From the NCBI GenBank assembly GCA_002710885.1, contig PAIW01000014.1, positions 1 to 8,531 on the forward strand: DNA of 8,531 bases. Direction: 5' to 3'. The DNA is from Chloroflexota bacterium (lineage in GTDB: Bacteria > Chloroflexota > Dehalococcoidia > SAR202 > UBA11138). The translations under genes and the position numbers were made by a program. Shown in pieces: positions 1 through 6,061 of this stretch (within the stretch, counting starts at the first letter, position 1; each line of letters opens with the position of its first letter). The notes under the pieces were generated by a model that saw only the letters and a list, made by a program, of their open reading frames with translations, was not told where the DNA came from and did no database searches.

Positions 1-51
1 AAGCAGGGGTAGGTAGGGTTCAACGAGAGGCTGGGGTGACTCCCTTTCTAA

Positions 52-76
52 CTCTCCCCCTTCCCAAGGGGGAGAG
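52..76. repeat. Perfect 11-bp hairpin, REP-like
   Basis: Left arm CTCTCCCCCTT (52-62) and right arm AAGGGGGAGAG (66-76) pair perfectly across a CCC loop. No T-tract follows on either strand, so it looks like a dispersed palindromic element more than an intrinsic terminator, though it could stabilise the 3' end of the NHL transcript. Confidence 0.7.
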
Positions 77-103
77 AATGGGTTCCGAAGGGGCGAATCA
101 GTC

Positions 104-126
104 CCTTCCCCTTCGATGGGGGAAGG
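104..126. repeat. Second GC-rich hairpin, 8-bp stem
   Basis: CCTTCCCC (104-111) pairs perfectly with GGGGAAGG (119-126) around a 7-nt loop. It lies 27 nt after the first hairpin and has similar pyrimidine/purine-asymmetric arms. The pair looks like one composite intergenic repeat unit. Confidence 0.6.
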
Positions 127-258
127 TTGGAGCCTGCCCTGAGAGCGGCCGAAGGGATGGGGGTGATGCGCTTCATCAAGACTATCGCCCGAGACGTGAA
201 ATCAGCCAGTTAGGAACCTGTCTTGGCTTAGCAATGGGCGCGAGTGTCCCCAGACTCC

Positions 259-1278
259 CTAACTTCCCCGCTGATATATCTGCAACCGGTGCCGCAAGCT
301 ATCTACTATATATATGCGTCCCTGGTCGTCCAGCTTTACGGAGGTCGGTCCCCATAGTAGTTTTTCCACGTTGGCGGAAGTTTCCCGCTGGATGTCGCTC
401 CGTGGGGAGACCTGGGGCTCCAAGTCGGCGGCGAGGCGGGCGGCTCCTTCGTCGGGGTTGGCTTCGAAGTAGGCGGAGGCCCAGGTTGAGGTCACCGAGT
501 CACCTCTGAACGAGTCGAGTACCTGTCCCGAAGGGCTTAACACCTGAACCCGTTCATTTCCCCAGTCACAAACGTATATGTTTCCATCGGGGTCCACAGC
601 AATGCCAGATGGGCGGTTGAATTGTCCTTCTGCATCTCCGGAGCTACCCCATTGGCCGAGATACCTGCCCGAAGGATCGAATTTCTGCACCCGGTCGTTG
701 CGCCAGTCCGACACATAAACGTCTCCGTCACTGTCCAAAGCGATGCCCCAAGGCATGTTGAACTGGCCGGGGCCGTCCCCCTCTTCTCCCCATTTTCCCA
801 GGAACTGGCCGTCCTTGGTGAACTTCTGGACCCGGTTGTTCAATGAGTCGGCGAGGTAGAGGTTGTCCTCGGAATCGATGACCATGGCGGAAGGGCGGTC
901 GATCTGACCGTCGCGGGACCCGTGCTCTCCCCATTGTCCCAACAGATCACCTGACTTGGAAAATATGGAAACGCGTTGCAGAGCTTCGTCGGCGACGTAA
1001 AGCCGATCTTCACTATCGAAGGCTACAGAGCTGGGCCACCAGAACTGCCCGTCGCCGGTGCCCCCGGTGCCAAATTCCCCCAGGTACTCTTCGTCAACGG
1101 TGCACGTGACGACCCGCTTGTAGGGCAAGCGGATGGCCACCTCCGGACCGGCCCGGTTCAGCACGTAGAGGACGCCTTGAGAATCCAATGCCACATCCAC
1201 CGGGTTATTGAAACCCCGGCCCTGATTGGCTAAAAATCCGATGGTGTGGCTGTAATTGAAGCTCGTAGTTGTTGTCAT
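259..1278 (-). CDS. NHL-repeat six-bladed beta-propeller protein
   Basis: A 339-residue protein made almost entirely of NHL repeats. Six repeat units are visible, at about residues 25-58, 81-115, 128-164, 175-211, 222-258 and 310-336. They have the recurrent pattern GQF.xP.g(I/V)A.D..g.(I/L)YV.D..N.RVQ.F...G..lg.WG. Blades five and six are separated by a charged roughly 50-residue insertion (259-308). Six units would close a propeller. NHL propellers are binding scaffolds for protein, RNA or ligand, and some family members are lyases; no catalytic residues can be assigned here. There is no signal peptide (N-terminus MTTTTSFNYSH) and no membrane segment, so a cytoplasmic location is inferred. 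The ATG has only a weak upstream ribosome site. The gene follows the DUF1800 gene by 65 nt on the same strand, which suggests co-transcription. Family assignment is secure, function unknown. Confidence 0.9.
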   Translation of the reverse strand: MTTTTSFNYSHTIGFLANQGRGFNNPVDVALDSQGVLYVLNRAGPEVAIRLPYKRVVTCTVDEEYLGEFGTGGTGDGQFWWPSSVAFDSEDRLYVADEALQRVSIFSKSGDLLGQWGEHGSRDGQIDRPSAMVIDSEDNLYLADSLNNRVQKFTKDGQFLGKWGEEGDGPGQFNMPWGIALDSDGDVYVSDWRNDRVQKFDPSGRYLGQWGSSGDAEGQFNRPSGIAVDPDGNIYVCDWGNERVQVLSPSGQVLDSFRGDSVTSTWASAYFEANPDEGAARLAADLEPQVSPRSDIQRETSANVEKLLWGPTSVKLDDQGRIYIVDSLRHRLQIYQRGS

Positions 1279-1343
1279 ATGAGGATACCCATTAGGCGTC
1301 AGTATTCAGTATCCCAGGCATGGCCCGGGGCTGACGGCTTCCT

Positions 1344-2747
1344 TTACGCAAGCTGGTACTCTCGGGTAGCGACAATCAGCTGCAACATGTTGGCGACTCT
1401 TTCCTCGGAGCAGGCTACCAACTCGTCGCGGTCGAAGCGGAGGTCTCCTTGGGCCGCTGCGTAGCCGGTCAGGTGCTGGCTGGTCGCCTCACCAACTTTG
1501 ACGCCGCCCGCCAGATCCAAGCAACGATCAACGAATTCCTGGGGAGATAGTACGTCCTGCCCTTCCCGGATGCGGCGGATGATTTCTTTGACCCCAGGAT
1601 GGCCGGGGTTTCCGACCTCTTGGGCTGCCGAATTTATCCGTTCGACCAAGCTGCCGGTGTCGATCCACTCGGTGCCGGTGTGCCAGCCTTCCACCGAGGG
1701 CGGGTTCAGTATCTCCTGGCCCATGAAATTGGCATCCATGGCCAGGCCAACGATGCTCCAGTCGGTGGATCGGTGGCTACCGGCCAGCCGGGCCGTCCCC
1801 GCCACCATCTCCGCCGGGCTCTTGACCCGGGCGAAGCGCACCTTCTCCGACTGAAAGAAGCCGGAAAGGAACATGGTGCGCATCACCGATTCTATGTTGC
1901 CGTTGGACCGTTGGAACTCGTCGGCCAGTGTCTGGATAGCCCCTTCGTCGGGTGTATCGGAGACGAAGAAGTTGTAAAGCTTGCTGGCGACGAACCAGGC
2001 GCAGGCCGGTTGGGCGCAGATTATATCGATGACATCTTCCCCGTTGAACCGGCCGGTGTGGCCCAGGAAGGTCTTGTCGGTGTCGTCGTGGTCTTCCGGG
2101 TCGTAAAGGAATTGCCAGTCGAGCCGCCCGTGGGGCCAGATGGAGTCCCGTGATGCCCGGATGCTCATGTAGTCGGCATTGGCGATCGTCCAACCGGTGA
2201 AGGCCCGAGCGCAGGACTTTACATCTGCCTCGGTATAGTTGCCGATGCCCATGGAGAATAGTTCCAGCAACTCGCGTCCGAAGTTTTCGTTGGGAGCGTC
2301 CTTGTGGTTGTCCTTGTTGTCCAGCCAAAAAATCATCGCCGGGTCTCTGGCCAGCTCCAGCAGCAGCGTGCGGAAATAACCCAGGCCGCTGCGGCGGAAA
2401 ATATTGGTCTGGTTGACTACGCCCTTAGCGTGATTCAACTTGCCGTAGGCAGTGGCGAACAGTCCGTGCCAAAAGAGGGTAATCTTCTCTTGCAGGGGGC
2501 TAGTGGTGTTAATCATGCGGTACAGCCAGTAGGCTTGGGAGCTTTCGATGAGCATCAGGCTGTTTTGATCGATGTGGTAGCGCCTTACCACATCCTCATC
2601 CACTGGCAGATCTTGCGACGGATGGAGCAATTTCTCAACGGTGGCGTCATAACCCAGCTCGAGATATTCGTCCAGTTCCTGGGGAGTGGCTCCGAAGCCC
2701 GCCCGCCGGAGTAGATGGGCAGTCAGCGCCCGTTGTTCGTCCATCAT
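1344..2747 (-). CDS. DUF1800 family protein
   Basis: A 467-residue protein carrying the landmarks of DUF1800 along its length: HLLRRAGFG (residues 11-19), an FWHGLFAT block (92-99), a WLDN...PNENFGRELLELFSMG block (141-167) followed by YTE.DV..CARAFTGW (171-186), a K.FLG element (225-229), a QPACAWFVASKL block (246-257), a MGQEILNPPSVEGW block (342-355) and the terminal TREYQLA. The family is widespread in Planctomycetes, Proteobacteria and Chloroflexota; its biochemical role is not established. It is commonly encoded beside a DUF1501 protein, but the downstream neighbour here is an NHL protein. The frame is open to an ATG at 2795, but that codon has no ribosome site, whereas the ATG at 2747 has GAGGAG 7 nt upstream and begins just before the conserved domain, so the shorter form is preferred. 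No signal peptide is evident in either version. Confidence 0.92.
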   Translation of the reverse strand: MMDEQRALTAHLLRRAGFGATPQELDEYLELGYDATVEKLLHPSQDLPVDEDVVRRYHIDQNSLMLIESSQAYWLYRMINTTSPLQEKITLFWHGLFATAYGKLNHAKGVVNQTNIFRRSGLGYFRTLLLELARDPAMIFWLDNKDNHKDAPNENFGRELLELFSMGIGNYTEADVKSCARAFTGWTIANADYMSIRASRDSIWPHGRLDWQFLYDPEDHDDTDKTFLGHTGRFNGEDVIDIICAQPACAWFVASKLYNFFVSDTPDEGAIQTLADEFQRSNGNIESVMRTMFLSGFFQSEKVRFARVKSPAEMVAGTARLAGSHRSTDWSIVGLAMDANFMGQEILNPPSVEGWHTGTEWIDTGSLVERINSAAQEVGNPGHPGVKEIIRRIREGQDVLSPQEFVDRCLDLAGGVKVGEATSQHLTGYAAAQGDLRFDRDELVACSEERVANMLQLIVATREYQLA

Positions 2748-2754
2748 ATTCTGA

Positions 2755-2760
2755 CTCCTC
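2755..2760 (-). promoter_or_regulatory. Shine-Dalgarno site fixing DUF1800 start
   Basis: Reading the minus strand, GAGGAG is followed by a 7-nt spacer and then ATG ATG (2747-2742). The upstream alternative ATG at 2795 is preceded by the pyrimidine-rich CCCATCCCTATT. This contrast decides the start in favour of 2747. Confidence 0.8.
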
Positions 2761-2833
2761 GTCCGGCGCAGGTTAGAGGCTGCCCGGAACGACATAATAG
2801 GGATGGGAATATTGACTTATCTGGCAGGCCCGT

Positions 2834-2842
2834 AGTATAGCA
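2834..2842 (-). promoter_or_regulatory. Possible extended -10 promoter for DUF1800
   Basis: On the minus strand TGCTATACT gives a TG-N extended -10 with TATACT matching TATAAT at 5 of 6. No good -35 is seen 16-18 nt upstream. Transcription would begin near 2827, leaving a leader of about 80 nt before the preferred start at 2747. Confidence 0.35.
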
Positions 2843-2897
2843 CCAGATCCTCCGGTCCGGTCTTTCCCGATCCTAGGTGCGCTCCCAAAAGGGAAAC

Positions 2898-2926
2898 TTG
2901 TCATTTTGCCGAACATAATTTATACT
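2898..2926 (+). promoter_or_regulatory. Sigma70-type promoter toward hydrolase
   Basis: TTGTCA (2898-2903) and TATACT (2921-2926) are separated by exactly 17 nt, and each matches the housekeeping consensus at 5 of 6 positions. Transcription would start near 2933, giving a leader of about 360 nt before the hydrolase ATG. A second TTGACA at 2994-2999 has only weak -10 partners (for example TATCTT at 3019-3024, spacing 19). Confidence 0.5.
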
Positions 2927-2957
2927 ATCGCCAAAATCATGCGAATCCTTATACTAG

Positions 2958-2975
2958 TTTAAGTAAACACTTGAA
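2958..2975. promoter_or_regulatory. Imperfect palindrome, possible operator
   Basis: TTTAAGT (2958-2964) and ACTTGAA (2969-2975) form a 7-bp inverted repeat with one G-T wobble and a 4-nt spacer. It lies about 25 nt after the predicted transcription start of the plus-strand promoter and about 20 nt before the second TTGACA, a position compatible with a repressor site. No cognate regulator is encoded in the window. Confidence 0.25.
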
Positions 2976-3120
2976 TGTGCGACCAAAATTCCCTTGACAA
3001 ATACCGACGATCAGCGTTTATCTTAATAATAGCTTGGGGAAGGGGTGTGTTTTGGGGTGGATCGCATCACAGATAGGAGGTGAAGGCTAGAATTATTGCA
3101 CCTATACAATTTGAGAAAAG

Positions 3121-3200
3121 TTTAAAAACCCGTCTAATATGGCGGGCCCCGTCCAACGGCGTTCCTGGATAGCTGAAGTGGGTAACCCCCGGTTTTTAAA
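3121..3200 (+). repeat. Long-range inverted repeat in hydrolase leader
   Basis: TTTAAAAACC (3121-3130) and GGTTTTTAAA (3191-3200) are perfect 10-bp complements. They enclose 60 GC-rich nt that contain smaller potential stems: GTCCA/TGGAT with inner AAC/GTT around 3151-3170, and GGG-TAA-CCC at 3180-3188. The right arm is followed by an AT-rich run. It does not match any riboswitch consensus I can recall. It could be a structured leader RNA or an attenuator-like element; the arms may also be coincidental in AT-rich DNA. Confidence 0.35.
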
Positions 3201-3296
3201 TATAAGTAATTATTAATTTTTCCTCATCCCGGAAAGGGACGGCATCGGCGGGGAGCGAATTCAAAATAATTTCGCAGAAGGGGTTTGGGTGTAAAG

Positions 3297-4127
3297 ATGA
3301 TGTCGACAGCTGTAAAAGTTCTTAGTGACGGAGTCATAAAACTGGATGGCGGGTCCATGTTTGGACAGGTGCCCAAGATGGCCTGGGAAAATAGTGTGGT
3401 GACGGACCGAAAAAACCGCATGACACTGGGTCTCAACTGTTTGCTACTTCAGATCAGCGGACAGAACATCTTGGTAGATACCGGAGTTGGCACAAAAGAC
3501 GCCGACAACGACAAGGAAAGCCTGGGCTTGGTACCCAGCCGGTTGCTCAAAGGCCTAAAGAGCGTGGGCATGGGCCCCAAGGATATTCACGCAGTAGTCC
3601 TTACCCATCTTCATTTCGACCACAGCGGTGGATGCACGCGCTTGGACCGGGCGGGCAACGTGGTGCCGACCTTCCCGAAGGCCAAATACTACGTTCAAGA
3701 GGCCTGCTGGGACGAGGCATGTAATCCCAACGAACGGTGCCACGGCACCAATCGGGCGGACAACTTCCTTCCTATTGAGGAGAGAGGCCAACTGGAGCTT
3801 CTAGACGGCGACACCGAAATCATGCCGGGCTTGAATGTTGTGGTCACAGACGGCCACGCCAAGGGTCACCAGATGGTCATGGTCAACCACGGAGGGGAGA
3901 GAATCGTCTTCCTTGGGGACATCGTGCCTACGCCGCACCATCTGAACCTGGGAGTTATCTCGGCGTTCGACAACTCTCCGGAGACGACGCTAGAGCGGAA
4001 ACGGGACCTTCTTGCTCAGGCCGAGAAGCAGGGTTGGTTGCTGGTCTTCTCCCACGGACACGACGTGAAGGCCGGTTACCTGGAACGCAAGGCAGACACC
4101 GGATACCTGCGTCCCGTCGATCTGTAA
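3297..4127 (+). CDS. MBL-fold metallo-hydrolase, AHL-lactonase-like
   Basis: A 276-residue single-domain metallo-beta-lactamase-fold protein. The signature THLHFDHSGG supplies H104, H106, D108 and H109. Further metal ligands are inferred as H187 (in DGHAKGHQ), D208 (FLGD) and H255 (HGHD). This order and spacing is that of the AiiA-type lactonase subgroup, whose members open N-acyl-homoserine lactones or other lactones using two zinc ions. Substrate cannot be read from sequence, and many relatives have other or unknown substrates. No signal peptide, so cytoplasmic. The frame extends to a TTG at 3285, which sits 1 nt after an AAGGGG run, too close to use. The ATG at 3297 (followed by a second ATG) is chosen, with a weak GGTG 5-6 nt upstream, so the start is uncertain by a few residues. 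The gene is monocistronic: a long leader precedes it and a terminator follows. Confidence 0.9.
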   Translation: MMSTAVKVLSDGVIKLDGGSMFGQVPKMAWENSVVTDRKNRMTLGLNCLLLQISGQNILVDTGVGTKDADNDKESLGLVPSRLLKGLKSVGMGPKDIHAVVLTHLHFDHSGGCTRLDRAGNVVPTFPKAKYYVQEACWDEACNPNERCHGTNRADNFLPIEERGQLELLDGDTEIMPGLNVVVTDGHAKGHQMVMVNHGGERIVFLGDIVPTPHHLNLGVISAFDNSPETTLERKRDLLAQAEKQGWLLVFSHGHDVKAGYLERKADTGYLRPVDL

Positions 4128-4166
4128 GCCTGATTTGCCCTTGTGGGGCATCTAGAACGATTTTTG

Positions 4167-4214
4167 CGGCTGCCTACAGGGCTCGGAGTCTTGAGAGGCA
4201 GCCGTGTTTTATTT
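4167..4214 (+). terminator. Rho-independent terminator of hydrolase gene
   Basis: CGGCTGCCT (4167-4175) pairs perfectly with AGGCAGCCG (4196-4204), a 9-bp GC-rich stem with a 20-nt loop, followed by TGTTTTATTT (4205-4214). It lies 39 nt after the hydrolase stop. On the opposite strand the stem is followed by an A-run, so it acts in the plus direction only and would not cleanly stop minus-strand transcription from MtaB. Confidence 0.8.
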
Positions 4215-4236
4215 GGGCCGGATGAGCGGCGCCGGG

Positions 4237-5634
4237 CTATATAATCTCTACCCGGACCTCGTCTTCCGACAAATCTTCCAGGCGGGCCGGAGTGATTGTG
4301 TTGCCCAAGTTGTCCCGGCTGCTGGTGTGGACGCGGATGTAGTTGCCTGTAAGTCCCCGCCACTTGGTGCCGCCTTCATGTTTCGCCGAGGACTCCCACA
4401 GCACCGACACGGTTTTGCCCAACTGCTGATTGCGAAACGACGCAAAACCCTCTTTCGCCATCGCCAATAGTTGGGCGGTGCGCTCTTTCTTCACCGGCTG
4501 AGGGACGTCTCCGGAGAGGTAAACGGCGCTGGTGCCGGGCCTGGGAGAGTAGGGAAAGATGTGCATGTCGCTGAACTCCATGGATCTAGCGAACGACAGG
4601 CTCTCTTGGAACTCGGTCTCAGTTTCCCCCGGAAAACCGGCAATCAGGTCGGCGGTGACACCGCATCCAGACACGGACCGCCGGACTAGGCCAACCTTTT
4701 CCGCGAATAATCCGGTTGTGTAACGGCGGCGCATCTGCTCTAGTATCCGGTTGCTGCCGCTCTGCAATGGGACGTGGAAGTGGCGGCACAGGCGGGCATC
4801 CTGCCAAAGCTCCAGCAACTGGGGTGTGATTTCCTGAGGTTGGAGGGACGATACCCTGATGCGCGGGACGGTGGTTTCCGCCAGGATTCTTTCCAGTAGC
4901 CCGGTAAGGGTCATTCCCGGCAGGTCGAAGCCGTAGGTCCCTAACTGGGTTCCGGTCAGGACCACCTCCAAGCAACCGTCGGCTGCCCGCTGGTTGATCT
5001 GCTCCACCAGCAACTCAGGGGAGATGCTGCGCTCCCGGCCCCGGACCTTGGGGACGATGCAATAGGCGCACACCTGGTCGCAACCTTCCTGAATCCTGAC
5101 CATGGCCCGGTTGCGGCGGATGTCGGTGGCTAACCTGGTGGTCCCGACTCCTTCTAGTTGAGTACTGTGATCGAGGATCGGAAGGAGATTATCCGGTCTG
5201 TTGCCCTTTTGCTCCAGCAAGGACGTCACCATCGATGGCAACTCATCTTTCTCAGTGTTACCCATCACTAGGGACACGCCTTCGACTTGAGCTAGATCGT
5301 CCTTGGAGCGTTCGGCATAGCATCCGGTGGCCACGATAAGGGCGTTTGGGTTCGCTCTGGCGGCGGCTCTCAGGGCTTGCCGGGCTTTGGAGTCGGCGGT
5401 GGCGGTCACGGTGCAGGAGTTGAGGACGAAGACATCGGCTTTGGCTGGAGATTGCACCAGGCGGTAACCGGCAGCGATGAACCGGCGAGCCAGCGTGTCG
5501 CTGTCGGCTTGGTTCAGCTTGCAGCCCTGGGTCCGGATCGCCACCGTGCCCCGGAATCCGGTTTCGTCCGGCGATGTCTCAGGCGCTTGGACCGGCGGAA
5601 AGTCCAGTCTTACCCGGCTATTCTTCGTATTCAA
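4237..5634 (-). CDS. mtaB: tRNA t6A37 methylthiotransferase MtaB
   Basis: Radical-SAM enzyme that adds a methylthio group to C2 of N6-threonylcarbamoyladenosine at tRNA position 37, giving ms2t6A. The N-terminal UPF0004 domain has its three cluster cysteines C38 (TQGCKLNQADS), C74 (NSCTVT) and C105 (ATGCYAE). The radical-SAM CxxxCxxC is C185/C189/C192 (EGCDQVCAYC), binding the second 4Fe-4S cluster. A TRAM-like RNA-binding region occupies about residues 403-465. GCKxNQ, in place of the GCQMN of MiaB, favours MtaB. At 465 residues it is slightly longer than usual because of a poorly conserved N-terminal stretch of about 30. The start used is TTG at 5634, which overlaps the preceding gene's 3' end by 17 nt and has no clear ribosome site. 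A GTG at 5544, preceded by CCGGGGCACG, would give a 435-residue protein starting MAIRTQGC and is equally plausible. Probably transcribed with the small gene upstream. Confidence 0.93.
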   Translation of the reverse strand: MNTKNSRVRLDFPPVQAPETSPDETGFRGTVAIRTQGCKLNQADSDTLARRFIAAGYRLVQSPAKADVFVLNSCTVTATADSKARQALRAAARANPNALIVATGCYAERSKDDLAQVEGVSLVMGNTEKDELPSMVTSLLEQKGNRPDNLLPILDHSTQLEGVGTTRLATDIRRNRAMVRIQEGCDQVCAYCIVPKVRGRERSISPELLVEQINQRAADGCLEVVLTGTQLGTYGFDLPGMTLTGLLERILAETTVPRIRVSSLQPQEITPQLLELWQDARLCRHFHVPLQSGSNRILEQMRRRYTTGLFAEKVGLVRRSVSGCGVTADLIAGFPGETETEFQESLSFARSMEFSDMHIFPYSPRPGTSAVYLSGDVPQPVKKERTAQLLAMAKEGFASFRNQQLGKTVSVLWESSAKHEGGTKWRGLTGNYIRVHTSSRDNLGNTITPARLEDLSEDEVRVEII

Positions 5635-6010
5635 CGGGCACCAAGTCCCAGAGCACTTCCACGGCCGAGGTCACATCATCGAGGATCGAGAATAGACGGT
5701 CCAACCTGCCCCGGGACTCTCGGATTCTTTGCAGAGTCTCACTGAAGGACCCTAGGCGCTCAAAGGACTCCCTGATTCTTTTGTCCCGGCGCTCTTTCCC
5801 CAGGTTGACTGCAAACTCCCGGATCGATTGGTCATCGCTAAGGCTTTGTCCCTGGCTCAGAGCCACCGCTTTGACCGCCAAGGTCAGGCTACCCCAAAGG
5901 AGGTCTTCAGATTGACCCCATCGTCCGCCCCGCATGTCGCCAAGGGCGTTGTCCAACAGCCTGAGGCTTTGGGAGCGGTAGCGGTTGATGCGGGCTGTAT
6001 CGGTGGCCAT
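5618..6010 (-). CDS. Small helical protein, PaREP1/HEPN-like
   Basis: A 130-residue, charged, apparently all-alpha protein. The first half (residues about 12-60) has the pattern of a PaREP1/HEPN-type helical hairpin: LLDNALGDMRGGRWGQSEDLLWGSLTLAVKA, two amphipathic helices with a Gly-rich turn. A second helical pair follows, rich in Arg, Glu and Asp. There is no histidine in the protein, so the Rx4-6H RNase motif of toxin HEPN domains is absent; a nuclease role is not supported. The ATG at 6010 has only a weak ribosome site. The ThDP enzyme gene ends 51 nt upstream and MtaB begins within this gene's last codons, so translational coupling to MtaB is possible. No function can be assigned, and the family call rests on pattern recognition alone. 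Confidence 0.6.
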   Translation of the reverse strand: MATDTARINRYRSQSLRLLDNALGDMRGGRWGQSEDLLWGSLTLAVKAVALSQGQSLSDDQSIREFAVNLGKERRDKRIRESFERLGSFSETLQRIRESRGRLDRLFSILDDVTSAVEVLWDLVPVEYEE

Positions 6011-6043
6011 GTCAGCTATTATCCGTGCCTGAAAAGATAACCA

Positions 6044-6052
6044 ATTCTAGCA
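6044..6052 (-). promoter_or_regulatory. Possible extended -10 for small gene/mtaB
   Basis: On the minus strand TGCTAGAAT combines a TG-N extension with TAGAAT (5 of 6 to TATAAT) in the 51-nt gap after the ThDP gene. No -35 is recognisable at 16-18 nt. It would start transcription about 26 nt before the small gene and could give it and mtaB expression independent of the ThDP gene. Confidence 0.35.
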
Positions 6053-6061
6053 TAGTAATGC

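Larger units (their letters stand above)
1..258. other. Non-coding left flank with hairpin repeats
   Basis: No convincing gene lies here. A plus-strand open frame spanning part of it (36-509) runs antisense through the end of the NHL gene and has low-complexity Arg/Gly/Pro-rich translation, so it is treated as spurious. The stretch contains two GC-rich hairpins annotated separately and, at 131-156, an AGCCTG...CCCTGAG...CGAAGGG string that resembles a repeat motif common in environmental bacterial genomes (resemblance from memory). It is the downstream flank of the minus-strand NHL gene, but no stem followed by a T-tract in that direction was found. Confidence 0.5.
2748..3296. other. Divergent AT-rich intergenic region
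   Basis: About 550 nt lie between the DUF1800 and hydrolase starts, much longer than the other gaps in the window. The middle (about 2880-3230) is clearly more AT-rich than the flanking genes. It holds a good plus-strand promoter (2898-2926), a possible minus-strand extended -10 (2834-2842), an imperfect palindrome (2958-2975), a second TTGACA (2994-2999) without a good partner, a strong but unused ribosome-binding sequence (3075-3083) and a long-range inverted repeat (3121-3200). No open frame in it is convincing: the longest plus-strand candidates are about 30 codons, with no properly placed ribosome site. Confidence 0.6.

Noticed and set aside
36..509. 157-codon plus-strand open frame
   Set aside because: It overlaps the 3' end of the NHL gene antisense and crosses the hairpin repeats. 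Its translation is Arg/Gly/Pro-rich with no family resemblance, as expected of a shadow frame in GC-rich DNA.
2975..3076. Short plus-strand frame starting ATG TGC GAC in the divergent region
   Set aside because: About 33 codons with no ribosome site before the ATG and no recognisable motif; it spans the second TTGACA.
3121..3200. Known riboswitch or self-cleaving ribozyme
   Set aside because: Compared from memory with SAM, c-di-GMP, THF, fluoride, guanidine, twister, pistol and hammerhead consensus patterns; none of the conserved cores is present.
5618..6010. HEPN toxin of a toxin-antitoxin pair
   Set aside because: The protein contains no histidine, so the Rx4-6H catalytic motif is missing, and no nucleotidyltransferase (MNT) antitoxin gene is adjacent.
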